64,000 bases of DNA from Paragorgia papillata (GCA_035771165.1 JAWNZC010000324.1:1688501-1752500); one strand, 5' to 3'. Counted from the stretch's first letter, positions 46,930 through 56,857 are shown. The notes: generated by a model from the sequence alone, not told the origin. Numbers and translations: made by a program.

Positions 46930-47500
46930 ACATGTGCAGAATGGACTGGAGGGCACCTTTAAACTGTTGGGCCATTCAGATGCGAACAGGCATTCAACAG
47001 CTGTTTCACATTTCGTTCACCATTCTCGAATTCTGCACAAAGGTTAAAGATTCTAGCCTGCATATCCCTGTACTTCTTTCGCTGACATCTTTCCAGCTTC
47101 TTGTCAGACACTAGCCGGATCTGGAGGGAGGTTAAACAGGCTTCTTTGTGGAGTAGGTTGATGAGAAGGTACACTGGAGTTTTCACCAGATGGATCGTTG
47201 GACGCTTCACTGGAGTTTTCACCAGATGGATTGTTGGACGCTTCACTGGAGTTTCTAATGGATGGATTATTCGACTCCTCACTGCAGTTTCTACCACTGA
47301 AAAGATTATTGGACTCTTCACTGGAATTTCTACTGAACAAATTATGGGACTCCTCACTGGCGTTACCCACACTGCCAGAGTGGATTGGATTATCATGAAT
47401 CCTGGTACTGGAAGAGCATTGAATTCTGGATCTGGTGCACGTTGACATGACTGACAACGCCATTCGATTCCACTACTTGTTCGCACTGCAGTGATATCGT
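46930..47500 (-). pseudogene. Coding-like remnant with 11-12-residue repeats
   Basis: The minus strand shows three protein-like segments in different frames. The first, TSSGIEWRCQSCQRAPD, has a Trp-x-Cys-x2-Cys pattern (about 47,430-47,480). The second is a Ser/Asn/Glu repeat (NSSEESNNL, NSSEASNNPSGE, about 47,170-47,400). The third is a helical basic tail (DKKLERCQRKKYRDMQARI and FENGERNVKQLLNACSHLNG, about 46,965-47,110). The frame switches suggest a decayed gene or exon. I do not recognise the family. The 36-base repeat is visible in the DNA as well. Confidence 0.4.
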
Positions 47501-49330
47501 GATATCCCTTTTAACAAAATATGTTAGTATAGGTAATGGCATGGTTTTGAGTACAATTTGGAAAAAACATGCACGAGTGAGTTTTTCAAAGACTATCAAA
47601 ATTGCATGAGTCCGACGGACGAGTGCTATTTGAGGTCTTTGAAAAACTCATGAGTGTGTGTTTTTTTCAAATTGCACAAGAAATCATGCTATTAGTTATT
47701 AATAATATACATGAAAAAAATTAACATGAAGAGAATCTTTCCAATCAAAATGCTTTGTGCAAATAACATACAAGAAAAAATTTAGCAGAAAGAGCTTTTT
47801 TTCTAGTCAAAAATGATTTTTGTGCAAATTTAAAAAAATAAAAAATTTGCACTGTATTTCGTTTTTTCTGCACTGTATTTCCTCAAAACTGCACTGCTCT
47901 CAGCCAAGTCTCTTTGTCCAAGGTGGAAAAAATAGACAAAACTTTGTTGGAAAACCTCCTCAATAATAAATTAAGTGAGATAAATCCCTCGAACGTCGGG
48001 ATGTATGCGACAGTCCTAGATAAAGCATTTTTCTTCCTCGCAGCAAAATTCAAAAATAAGGATTTCCTGCTAAACTAAATTAACGATTTCCTGCCTGATA
48101 GAAGTCTTCAATTTTATAAGTTGTGATACCACCAGACTTGCAAGTTTGTATCTCAAAACCATAATTTATCTGAATGTGGTATCTATACATACTTTGAAAT
48201 AGCGAACTTTTTCAATTGAATACTACGTAACACAAGTACTGTACTAGCGTCAAAAATCGAAATGCTGAAACAGTTGAATAAGATAAAAGCAGCTTGCATC
48301 TTGCAAATGCACACTGACAGCTGCAGCCTGCAACAGCAACACTATACTGAAATGATAAATATTTCATTGTTTTCTAGAGCAAATCATTGCATCATTTGCG
48401 CAAGGATATACGAAATAAAACACTTTCACTGGGTTTGGCAATAATATAGAAAGATGAGTCAACGAATATGAAACTTGATATTCGATCAAAAGTGATTGCC
48501 CATCAAAATTGTGTGATTGTGTGAGGAAATTTATATTTAAACTTTGAATTGGATTAAAAAAACTGACAAATATTTCCTGCAAGATACAAAAAATTTCCTG
48601 CGAACAACTTTTACAAAACATTTCCTGGCAGCTGCGCTGCTGGACATTTTCCAGCACTGGTATGCGATATAAAGCCCTCGGATGCTGCGTGTCCATCCAT
48701 ATAGCATACATCCGTCGTTCTCGGGATTTATCTATTACTAATAAAAATAGTAATAATATTATTAATAATAAGACTTAGACAACTCACCCTCATTTTCTAT
48801 GAGTGGTAGTCTGAGACGGTTAGAGAATGGTCACTCGTGCTCAGGGCCTCCAGTCCTCGTGGCCTTCTATCTAATTCTTGAACTCTATATCCCATAGAAC
48901 ATGCGTGACCAATCTCTAACCTAATATCTTACATATCTTTATTTATTATATCTATATTATCTATATCCAAATCCATTACATCCTAATCTATTATATCTAT
49001 TATCTATTATATCTATATTTATTATATCTATATTTATTATACATTATCTATATTTATTATCTATATTTATTATCTATATCCAAATCCATTATATCTATAT
49101 CTATAATTTATTAATTATATCTATATTTATTATATTTATATTTAGATAGATAGATAAATAGTTTAATGATCATTACATAGCAGCCAGAAGGCTGAATTGC
49201 GTAATTAAAATTGACATGATTATGGAATAAATAAATGAATATGATAAAAGCAGAATATATACAATATAAGATAAAACAGAATAAGAATAGATACATGTAC
49301 ATATATGAGATAAATTTAGGATAAAGTCCA
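47501..49330. other. Unassigned region with AT microsatellite
   Basis: Degenerate TATCTATATTTATTA repeats occupy 48,940-49,160. The rest has no supported gene. TATTTCCTGC-type phrases recur at 48,060-48,630, without a clear period. Confidence 0.5.
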
Positions 49331-49346
49331 AAGTTTGAGTTTAAAA

Positions 49347-50145
49347 TTATACTTCCATGCCCAGACACATGGATGGCACGAAAGTTCGTTTGTAGCGTTC
49401 AGTGTTGATAAGTGGAAGATTAAATTTATGGCTCTTTCTCAAGCTGTACCTAGACACGTGTTTTGGAGGAAGGAGGCTATAGAGTTTATGCCCAGGTTTG
49501 GATATGGAATTAAAAACTTTGTTACAAAGTAGGGAGCGCCTAGTGGCTAGTGGCGACAAATCAAAATTAACTAGGTTAGTGTCATAAGCTACTCCTGGAT
49601 TAATAATGGACAGGGCTCTCTTTTGGACTCGTTCAATTTCTTCACATAAATAAAGTGGTAAGGCGTGATGAAAAACAGACGAACCATATTCGAGCAAAGG
49701 TCTAATAGTTGAGCAGTAAAAGTTCTTGATATCCACAAGTGGTACCCTTGCGCGTTTAAGCAAAACGAGAAAGAACAAAAGTTTGTTAGCCTTCTTGATG
49801 GATTCGCTAATGTGGGGAGCCCACCGGAGGTCGTTAGAGATGGTCACACCCAAGATCTTTACACTTTTAACTTCTTGTAAGACATTCCCATTAATGACGA
49901 TGGGTTCGAAGGCCTGTTGGTTTTTCTTAAAGTCGGTAATCACAAAGGCATTTGTCAGGATTGAGTTGCATGAGATTCTGTTCTGACCACTGTGTTACGG
50001 ATGATACGCTGCATTGGATGTTACTATGAGAACCTCTTGGGATGATCTCCGCGATAGTAGTATCGTCCACATATTTCCAAGTATTAAAATTTGGGACTCG
50101 GAGATCGTTGATCATGAGAAGGAATAACCAGGGTCTAGGGTCTAA
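49347..50145 (-). pseudogene. Fourth LINE family: RT thumb and 3' end
   Basis: The minus-strand frame encodes the end of the RT domain (FLLMINDLRV, then YVDDTTIAE as motif C, about 50,040-50,110), and after a frameshift near 49,940 the thumb (VKILGVTISNDLRWAPH) and tail (ERVQKRALSIINPG). It ends at 49,347. Motif C is YVDD, unlike the FADD of the other LINEs here, so it is a separate clade. 5'-truncated. Confidence 0.87.
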
Positions 50146-50722
50146 ATGCACAATGTCTATTTGCACAAAATGTTTGCGCTCTATTGAGTGTCTTCAAAAA
50201 ACTGCTAAAAACAGTAGAGATGAGCCGGTTAATCGGAAACTAATCGGCAAAGCCGATTAATCGGCCAATTTAAAATAATCGGTAATCGGCCGATTATTTT
50301 GAATAATCGGTAAAATAATCGGTGCATGTCTCAAATAAAGCTTTTCATGAACGACGCAAACACACACACCATAAGTCCGTAACTGCAAGTAGTGTATAAA
50401 GGCCGATTCTGGGACATACCTTAATGGCCGCCATTTGTTTACTAAAATTTTGACTTCCAGATTCCTGGGACCCCCTCCTGGATTTTAATTTAAAGATGGC
50501 TGCCGATTCTGGGACATACCTTAATGGCCGCCAATTGTTTACCTAAAAATTTTGTTTACTGATTCTGGGACAATTTTTAAAAATGGTATTGAATTTTTTT
50601 AAAGATGGCTGCCAAGTTTTTGGAAATTTTTGGGGTTTGGGAGGTTTGGCAAGATTTTTGGAAATTTTTGGAAATTTTTTGGACTTTTTGGGACTTTTTG
50701 GGATTGGGGTTTTTGACTTAAT
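50146..50722. repeat. Spacer with direct and simple repeats before the viral block
   Basis: 50,220-50,330 is a cluster of CGGTTAATCGG/CCGATTATTTT inverted motifs. A unit of about 48 bp (GCCGATTCTGGGACATACCT onwards) occurs at about 50,401 and 50,500. 50,590-50,710 is G/T-rich with repeated TTTTTGGAAA and TTTTTGGGA. The left end of the virus-like element must lie in or just left of this stretch, but without its other end I cannot place it. Confidence 0.5.
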
Positions 50723-53700
50723 TTACTTAGTTTTGTAATGTCCAATCGCCAAAGTACTAATTTTGTCATCCAGTATAATTCTTTTGTCATCATCAGAATT
50801 CAAGGCTATCTTATTTACATGGATGGTATAAATGGTGTGTTTGGTACTTCTAAAAGTGTTCATTCCTCTTAGTTCATTTTTGTCAGTCATCAAACAGTTG
50901 TAGTAATCATCAAATTTGATATCATTAATGGTGCTTTTTGCAACTCCTTTACACCTTTTTGTTTCTGTTTCATCCCATGATCCAGTTTCCAAATTCTTTT
51001 TCTTTGCCATTTTGATGGCATATGATTTTGGTCTCAATCCAACAAACTCTGAGATCTGGTCAGCACCTGTTTCTGACTTCATCATACCAAGTACCTTTTT
51101 GTTCATTCTTTCGATGCCACTTGGATGGTTTTCTGGAAAGTTAGATGTGTCAAACATTTTTGTAACATCATTTTTAATGTCAACAAAGAAGTCATTGGTT
51201 TTAATTTCATAACACAATGAGTCTGTGTCAGTAAATAGTAATGTTGCTCTATTTCCATATTTTGGCTTAACATAATTGTAATGAAAGTCATACATTAAAA
51301 TCTTACTTTTGTCCAATATTGCAGCACCACAAAATATTGGCTTGTTTAACTTGACTCTGGTCTTTTTCATATGTACAGCTGCCAAGTAATCAGCAAATAT
51401 TGTATCGCCTTTGAATGTTGGTTTTCTAGCCAGTTTTTCAAGTTGGTCATCATCCGACACCAATCTTATGTCCATTCTATTTCTGACATTTTCCATGGTT
51501 TTTCCAAAAACAGAATTATTCATAAGTTTATAAAAATCTTTCTCAAAGTCATTCTTGGCTGCTGTTCTTAACTCAGTATTTAACATAATATATGGCTTCA
51601 TCCAAGCTTTCTCAACAAATGAAACCGCTCGATGAATTTTTGTTAATTTCAAACCATTTTTCAAAATTTGGTCCAATGCTTCGTAATGAACCACATAGTT
51701 TTTCTTATTATGCAAATTTGGTATTAACTTTTCAACCTTGTTAACCATTAATCTTTCAGCCGCAAATGACATTTCATTGTGTAGATCATGAAGTTCTTCC
51801 GGATATTCAAGGTCAACTTCTAAAAAGCAACCCAAACCATCCATTGCCAAATATTTCTGCCAGTTTTTAAACTCATCTTTTGGAATCCATTTGAAACCAC
51901 CAACTGGTAATGGTTGGGTCATTGAACATCCGTAGAGGTTGTTCATATCCAAATATGGAATGAAAACACTTTCCTTTTCAGAATCATATTCCTCCATGTA
52001 AACATTGTTTGCTTTTGAATATCTGTGGGTTATAACTGAGATGCCACCACGAATTCCTTTTTCGATCATTAAATATTGGTCAGGGTCTGTCAGTAGTTCC
52101 AACTTTTGTTCTGTCAGTTTCAACAAAGCATCCCAAGCCAAACCAGGAGCTGTATAATACCACATTGGGTCCAACCCATATGTTTTTTTGCACATCTTTC
52201 TGAAATTTTGAATAACATCTGTAAGTCCCAACACGTCAGTTTTTTGATACAACTCCATATAATCCTTCAAATTTTTACATTTAAACTTGTTCCAAACATT
52301 CTTGCCATGGTTGTAATCCTCAATGGCAACATTTTTTCCAGTTAGTCTTGAATGAAAATCTTTGTATGGTGGAAATTCTGTTATGTCCAACTTTTTCAAA
52401 CTGGTCAAAATTTCATAAGGAAACACACCTTTTCTTTTTAACAAATCCACATGATTTTTAGGATAATCTTTAAAACCATTTTCAGTGTAATGAAACTCGT
52501 CATTTGGTAAGTTTGATGTCAGTGTTGCTAATGAGCTTGACATGAACTTTAATGAGTCCAAGAAACGTAATTCCAAAGGTACCCATTTTTTGACTGTTAC
52601 ACCCTTGTCATTTTTTTTGAAACCACCATCCATCCAAAGTTTCTTGTTTACACTAATATATTCCTCCTCCGTTTTTGCAATACAACCAATGGGGCCATTT
52701 GACACCCCCAAATACTTTGCAATTAAATGAGCATCATAACCACTAAAATTATGAAAAAGAACAGGAATATGTCTGGCACTTGCCATTGAGTAATTACAGT
52801 CGTTGTGGGCAGCACCTCTATACTGACCATTTAAATGATTATGGTCCCTTACTTTACTTTTTGGTGTTAGTTTGCTGGCTTTCCAGATGCTTCTAGGATC
52901 CAAATCTTTTGGTTTTTTTTGTACAAAACATCCTCCACAAACATAACAATTGGTTGCATTTTGGAAGTTGGTTTCATTTTCTGCTGTCATGATAATTTTT
53001 TTAGGAGTTTTGAGATATGTGTACCAAATCTTCTTGGCTTCCATTTCCAACTTTTCAACAAACATTTGACCAATGTTTTCAAAGTCATATTTTTTGGTGT
53101 AACTGAAATACTTTCCTGGATAAATTTTTGGATCGGAACAAATGATCATAAAACCATAGCTGATTGGCACATGTTCCTGATAGGCTTGGGTGTAACTTTT
53201 GGACTCGTCTTTTTTTGAAGTTTTTAAGGTATCCAGCTCGCACTCAAAATCAGCCACAATAATGAATGAGACATCTTGGGTTTTCTTCAAATCTTTTAAA
53301 CCCCAGCCCATAATATCATCCTCACCTTTTACTGGATACTCTTGGATCTGGGCATCATGGGATCTGCAAATAACCTCATGTTGGTTTAAAATGTTCTCTG
53401 TTTCAAAAGGGTTCAAACAGAAGTCGCAGAAGAACTTTTTGTGTTGGTGGTCATTGTTTTGGTCTGATAGTAACCTACTTTTGTCCTTTACACAACTAAA
53501 ATGATCATTCCACCAAAATAAGTTGATCCTCTTGTCATGTTCAGATCTACTAATTTGCATCTGACAAACTTTTTTAATTTCATCATCATAAGTTAGAACA
53601 TTAACACCAATCTCATTCAACTTTTCAAATTTTGAAATTTCTTTAATTTTGACAGGAAATGACAATCCTTGCACATCATAATCCTCAACCATTAACTGGA

Positions 53701-54685
53701 TTGACACAGGAATTCTCTCCAGTTTTTGGGCATTTGGATTTTTTTGTAATGTCTCAGCAATGGCAACTGCGTATAGGAAACACAGATCATCCTTTTCATT
53801 TTTTGGATTGATGATTGCCTTTTTGTCTCTAATGAATTTTGGGAGTTGCTTATAACTCTTACCATTTAAAGGTTTGTACTTGGTTATTGAAATGTCAAGT
53901 TTTTCAACTGACCTTATTGACCAACCCGAACCTTTTTTCTGGTGTGCTGCCAAATTTTCGAGCATTTCCTGCTTTGAGATTTTGTACAGCTCCGTAACAT
54001 CTTCCTGGGTTGTCATGGCTTTCATGTTTGATGTAAAGTAAAAAAGGTCCACTTCTTCAAGGCTTTCAACATAATCATAATGTACAAGTTTACAAATAAG
54101 AGTTGTCTTGACTTTTTTTGAATTTTCAATCCCATTAATAAGTTTTTCAACCCCAGCTGTTGTATGTTCCAAAAACACAACTGGGTCTTTATAATTTTGG
54201 CCTGAGATTTCGTAAAGTTCTGATGATCCTTTTACGAATGTTTTTATTAATATTGGTTCCGTTTGTCTAACTTTTTTGTTAACCCTTGTCCGGCGTTTAA
54301 AAATCTTTGTTAGTTTGTTGCCAACAACTTGCCTAGTTTTTTTAAGTTTTTTACCAACCCCTTTCCACTTCCTGTCCCATTTGAATTTGTCCTGTCTTGC
54401 TTCCTCTTGTCTGATCTCTCTCCCCCATTTTGCTCGTTCCTTTGTCTGTAATTTTCTCTCTGTTTTTTGTTGGAATTTTTTCAGATCATCTTGTAACCTG
54501 TCTTGTTGGTTGACAAGTTTTTGCTCCTTCTTTAACTCCTTTTCCTTCTGTTTTTCCAGAAGTTTTTGGAGTCTTTCGGGTTTGAAGGGGTTTAAATCCT
54601 TGTCCCTTTGCAGCTGCCTTTGTTTTCTAAGTCGGGCAGCTTCCCGAATTTTGAGAAGTTTAGGATCATTAGTTTGTATCGTCAT
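50723..54685 (-). CDS. polB: Protein-primed DNA polymerase B with HNH-like insert (1,320 aa)
   Basis: Replicates the linear element by protein priming. Residues 1-130 are very basic and coiled-coil-like, and might hold terminal-protein function (inference). About 245-345 is the conserved N-terminal block (INPKNEKDDLCFLYAV). 420-440 is a C2HC finger (FFCDFCLNPF...H...C). Exo I, DFECELD, is at about 479-485. An HNH/endonuclease VII-like module (CYVCGGC at 580, VRDHNHLNGQYRGAAHNDCN at 612-631) sits inside the exonuclease region. Exo II, NFSGYDAHL, is at 646. Motif A, LDMNNLYG, is at 912; motif B, MNNSVFGKT, at 1,055; motif C, FTDTDSL, at 1,151. All catalytic Asp residues are present. Start: ATG directly after AATAA, 33 bp from a divergent small ORF. 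The size is normal for Polinton PolB. Confidence 0.95.
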   Translation of the reverse strand: MTIQTNDPKLLKIREAARLRKQRQLQRDKDLNPFKPERLQKLLEKQKEKELKKEQKLVNQQDRLQDDLKKFQQKTERKLQTKERAKWGREIRQEEARQDKFKWDRKWKGVGKKLKKTRQVVGNKLTKIFKRRTRVNKKVRQTEPILIKTFVKGSSELYEISGQNYKDPVVFLEHTTAGVEKLINGIENSKKVKTTLICKLVHYDYVESLEEVDLFYFTSNMKAMTTQEDVTELYKISKQEMLENLAAHQKKGSGWSIRSVEKLDISITKYKPLNGKSYKQLPKFIRDKKAIINPKNEKDDLCFLYAVAIAETLQKNPNAQKLERIPVSIQLMVEDYDVQGLSFPVKIKEISKFEKLNEIGVNVLTYDDEIKKVCQMQISRSEHDKRINLFWWNDHFSCVKDKSRLLSDQNNDHQHKKFFCDFCLNPFETENILNQHEVICRSHDAQIQEYPVKGEDDIMGWGLKDLKKTQDVSFIIVADFECELDTLKTSKKDESKSYTQAYQEHVPISYGFMIICSDPKIYPGKYFSYTKKYDFENIGQMFVEKLEMEAKKIWYTYLKTPKKIIMTAENETNFQNATNCYVCGGCFVQKKPKDLDPRSIWKASKLTPKSKVRDHNHLNGQYRGAAHNDCNYSMASARHIPVLFHNFSGYDAHLIAKYLGVSNGPIGCIAKTEEEYISVNKKLWMDGGFKKNDKGVTVKKWVPLELRFLDSLKFMSSSLATLTSNLPNDEFHYTENGFKDYPKNHVDLLKRKGVFPYEILTSLKKLDITEFPPYKDFHSRLTGKNVAIEDYNHGKNVWNKFKCKNLKDYMELYQKTDVLGLTDVIQNFRKMCKKTYGLDPMWYYTAPGLAWDALLKLTEQKLELLTDPDQYLMIEKGIRGGISVITHRYSKANNVYMEEYDSEKESVFIPYLDMNNLYGCSMTQPLPVGGFKWIPKDEFKNWQKYLAMDGLGCFLEVDLEYPEELHDLHNEMSFAAERLMVNKVEKLIPNLHNKKNYVVHYEALDQILKNGLKLTKIHRAVSFVEKAWMKPYIMLNTELRTAAKNDFEKDFYKLMNNSVFGKTMENVRNRMDIRLVSDDDQLEKLARKPTFKGDTIFADYLAAVHMKKTRVKLNKPIFCGAAILDKSKILMYDFHYNYVKPKYGNRATLLFTDTDSLCYEIKTNDFFVDIKNDVTKMFDTSNFPENHPSGIERMNKKVLGMMKSETGADQISEFVGLRPKSYAIKMAKKKNLETGSWDETETKRCKGVAKSTINDIKFDDYYNCLMTDKNELRGMNTFRSTKHTIYTIHVNKIALNSDDDKRIILDDKISTLAIGHYKTK

Positions 54686-54718
54686 TTATTACTATATGAA
54701 TTTTTTTATAAAATAAAA
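54686..54718. promoter_or_regulatory. Short divergent promoter between polB and a small ORF
   Basis: Only 33 bp separates the two start codons. Both sides have an AATAAA motif: AATAAATG for polB and AATAAAAATG for the 49-codon ORF. No co-oriented gene ends here, so these AATAAA copies cannot be poly(A) signals of an upstream neighbour. Confidence 0.5.
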
Positions 54719-54868
54719 ATGGATGATAATGTTGATATTGAAGCTGCTTTTGATTATTTTGAGAATCATATTGTTAAACAAGTAAACAGAGTTTCATTTT
54801 TTGGTGTTTTTATGATTGGGGTCATTATTTTGAATGTTGTGTTGGTATTATGGTGGCTTACATTTTAA
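54719..54868 (+). CDS. Small single-pass membrane protein (49 aa)
   Basis: ATG at 54,719, stop at 54,866-54,868. The N-terminus is acidic (MDDNVDIEAAFDYFENH), followed by one hydrophobic helix (FFGVFMIGVIILNVVLVLWW) at residues about 26-46 and almost no tail. It is transcribed divergently from polB and has the same AATAAA-ATG arrangement as its neighbours, which supports it as a real gene despite its size. A longer in-frame start (54,608) would overlap polB antisense and lacks the motif, so I prefer the short form. A hairpin follows its stop. No family recognised. Confidence 0.62.
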   Translation: MDDNVDIEAAFDYFENHIVKQVNRVSFFGVFMIGVIILNVVLVLWWLTF

Positions 54869-54882
54869 AAAAACTTCATAAA

Positions 54883-54914
54883 AAAATTACTACCCAACAT
54901 TGGATAGTAATTTT
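54883..54914. terminator. Hairpin between convergent genes
   Basis: AAAATTACTA and TAGTAATTTT form a 10-bp perfect stem; inside the loop CCAA/TTGG can add four more pairs. It lies between the stop codons of the 49-aa gene (+) and the 164-aa gene (-), fitting a shared transcript-end signal. Confidence 0.55.
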
Positions 54915-55012
54915 AAAAATAGCATGACCAAGCAAACTAACGATCCAAACTTTCAGAAAATAAAAAATTAGAAAACAGTCGGCTACTGTTTATTAGTGTT
55001 GTTTTTGAAAAA

Positions 55013-55507
55013 TTAACGACTGACTGACCAAAATTTGCCTTCAAACATGACTAACTTGTTATTTTTAATACAGTATGGAATGAAACTTGGGTTTTTGTTT
55101 AAAGTTATGCCGGCTCTGTAAATGCTTGGAAAGATTTTTTTGTGGATGCCATCAAACGAAGTTAGTGTAATTTTAACAGGTGTTCTAATGACATTTCTGT
55201 GGTGCTTGTCATAAACTTCATTTTTGATATGTTGAATCTCCAATTTTTGACACAGTGTTTCTGTGTTTAGGTTGTAGGATCCTTTGACACCCATTTTACC
55301 ACCTAATTGTCTTAATTCTTTAAGAGATGTGGGTGGAAAATTCTCTTCTCTTATTGTTTGAAGTCTTTTGGTAGCGCTCTCTCTGAGTTTCATACGAATT
55401 TGGAAAAGTTTTTTGAGTTCCATAAGTTTTTTTTGACGACCAGCTTCGAGTTCAACTTCTTCGTTTTGTAAATAATTATTAATGTTTTCAGGGGGTAATG
55501 TTGTCAT
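55013..55507 (-). CDS. SAP-like plus NUMOD1-like protein (164 aa)
   Basis: Residues about 20-55 are a charged helix. About 56-92 read SLKELRQLGGKMGVKGSYNL and onward to LCQKL, a SAP-like helix-extended loop-helix pattern. About 108-164 read ITLTSFDGIHKKIFPSIYRA and onward to NKLVMFEGKFWSVSR, a pattern like the NUMOD1 DNA-binding module (residue change, S-x-x-AA position, short loop, final K-x-W). The same pair of modules is found twice in the 282-aa neighbour at 55,945. A DNA-binding role is inferred from the module types; no nuclease domain is present. Start: ATG after ATAATAAACA. Intact. Confidence 0.72.
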   Translation of the reverse strand: MTTLPPENINNYLQNEEVELEAGRQKKLMELKKLFQIRMKLRESATKRLQTIREENFPPTSLKELRQLGGKMGVKGSYNLNTETLCQKLEIQHIKNEVYDKHHRNVIRTPVKITLTSFDGIHKKIFPSIYRAGITLNKNPSFIPYCIKNNKLVMFEGKFWSVSR

Positions 55508-55513
55508 TGTTTA

Positions 55514-55627
55514 TTATAGTGGTTTCTTTTTAAATTTCTTATTTTTTTTTAAAATAAGAGATTTTTTTAAAATTTCAATAATATGATTCATGTCTTTCAT
55601 TGTTGTACACCCATATGTCTTTTTCAT
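55514..55627 (-). other. Doubtful 37-codon basic ORF
   Basis: ATG at 55,627 to TAA at 55,514; the product would be Lys-rich (IIEILKKSLILKKNKKFKKK). Against it: it lacks the AATAAA-ATG motif shared by all 15 other genes, and a hairpin (CTTATTTT...AAAATAAG, about 55,538-55,559), placed like a 3' signal for the gene at 55,645, lies inside it. Confidence 0.2.
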
Positions 55628-55644
55628 TTTGTACCCATTTTTTC

Positions 55645-55938
55645 CTAAGAAGTGTGTTCCTCCTGGCCTTCCTCTGGTTCTTGATTTGTAACCACCAATT
55701 TTGAATCCTTGTTAATAATATCATTTATTTCATTTGTTTTTAAAGATTCTGTAGAAGTTGATTTTTTACAACTTGGAACTTTTGTATAATTTTTTACTGT
55801 TTTGTTTGTCCACCCTATTTGCAGATTGCCTTCCATAACCAAATCATCTCTACCAAAACTTAGGCCCAACTGGAATCCTTTTTTAGAAATATGATTTTTG
55901 TTTAATTTTTCTTTTTGTTTTAAATTTTTGTTGCCCAT
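55645..55938 (-). CDS. Hypothetical viral protein (97 aa)
   Basis: Polar, Lys/Asn/Thr-rich protein with no membrane segment. It contains a short conserved-looking patch (FQLGLSFGRDDLVMEGNLQI, about residues 22-41) followed by GWTNKTVKNYTKVP and an acidic end (EEGQEEHTS). The start follows AATAAATACAA. It lies between the two SAP/NUMOD1-like genes, six bases from the 282-aa ORF, in the same direction. No family recognised. Confidence 0.68.
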   Translation of the reverse strand: MGNKNLKQKEKLNKNHISKKGFQLGLSFGRDDLVMEGNLQIGWTNKTVKNYTKVPSCKKSTSTESLKTNEINDIINKDSKLVVTNQEPEEGQEEHTS

Positions 55939-55944
55939 TTGTAT

Positions 55945-56793
55945 TTATTTTCTGGTTATGAGCCAGTATTTGCCATCATATGGGATGTGTTTTTTATTAC
56001 TAATGTAATAGTTAATACTTCTGTGTCCCTTTTTTCCTAATGCACGGGCTGCTGCCATCATGCTTGGGAATTCCACAATATCTCTTACAAATGGAACCAC
56101 TGCTGTAAACAAAACTTTGACAGGAAGGATTTCATTGTTAACATATGGTTTATGTGGTACAAATTTAAATCCGAGTTTATAGCAAAGTGTTGTGTTTGTA
56201 AGTTCGGTCGGAGCAGGAACCCCCAATTCAGAAGCCATTTTAAATAATTTAGCTCTTGGAATTGGATTTTGAATGGTAATTGGGGATGTTTCTAAATTTA
56301 ATCCACCAAGTCGCCCCTGCAAATGTTTTATATTATTTTCCAAAACTTTATTTTGATATCTGCCTTGTATTGGCATTGTTCGACATACATTCCAAAGTTT
56401 TCCATCATACTTAACTGATTTTTTGTTTCTAATGTGGTAATGAATAGCTTCTACACTTTTTCTTTTAATAGCAGTAGCAGCATCACTAATACTTGCAAAA
56501 ATTATCTCATCTATACCACCAACTTCTTTAAATGTAATTGTAACCTGATCTAAATTATGTGGATTGGGCATACCTGGTTTTGGGTGGGGTTTAAATTGAA
56601 TTCCATTTTTTTCAGACATTGTCATTCTTGTTAATGGTTCAATTGGTATCCCATTTTTGCATGCTAAAGTTTGCAATTCTGCTCCTGTTAAATAACCTGG
56701 GTTTGATTCCGGCTTGTAAAGTTCCTTCAAATTCTCATGCAACTCATCTTTTAAAAGTTTGACTTCAAATTCTAATATATCTTTGATTCCCAT
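55945..56793 (-). CDS. Two-module SAP/NUMOD1-like protein (282 aa)
   Basis: Contains two copies of the same architecture. Module 1 has a SAP-like segment (LTGAELQTLACKNGIPIEPL, about residues 35-54) and a NUMOD1-like segment (FASISDAATAIKRKSVEAIH and onward to YDGKLWNVCR, about 98-137). Module 2 has AKLFKMASELGVPAPTEL and onward to LCYKLGF (about 182-208) and FPSMMAAARALGKKGHRSIN and onward to YDGKYWLITR (about 240-281). The protein at 55,013 has one such module. NUMOD1 modules normally accompany homing or GIY-YIG/HNH nucleases and contact DNA; here no catalytic domain is attached. Chromatin- or genome-binding in the particle or during replication is possible but unproven. Start: AATAAATG. 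Confidence 0.75.
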   Translation of the reverse strand: MGIKDILEFEVKLLKDELHENLKELYKPESNPGYLTGAELQTLACKNGIPIEPLTRMTMSEKNGIQFKPHPKPGMPNPHNLDQVTITFKEVGGIDEIIFASISDAATAIKRKSVEAIHYHIRNKKSVKYDGKLWNVCRTMPIQGRYQNKVLENNIKHLQGRLGGLNLETSPITIQNPIPRAKLFKMASELGVPAPTELTNTTLCYKLGFKFVPHKPYVNNEILPVKVLFTAVVPFVRDIVEFPSMMAAARALGKKGHRSINYYISNKKHIPYDGKYWLITRK

Positions 56794-56832
56794 TTATTAT
56801 ACTTTTAAAAACCATTCTTTTAAATTCAATTT

Positions 56833-56857
56833 TTTCATAACAAAACAAGTTATGAAA
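56833..56857. terminator. Hairpin 3' of the 165-aa gene
   Basis: TTTCATAAC/GTTATGAAA forms a 9-bp perfect stem with loop AAAACAA, 27-51 bp downstream of the stop at 56,884 (minus strand) and upstream of the start of the 282-aa gene. Confidence 0.5.

Noticed and set aside
55514..55627. 37-codon basic ORF as a viral gene
   Set aside because: It lacks the AATAAA-ATG signal common to all neighbours and overlaps a hairpin placed like a 3' signal; listed only as doubtful.
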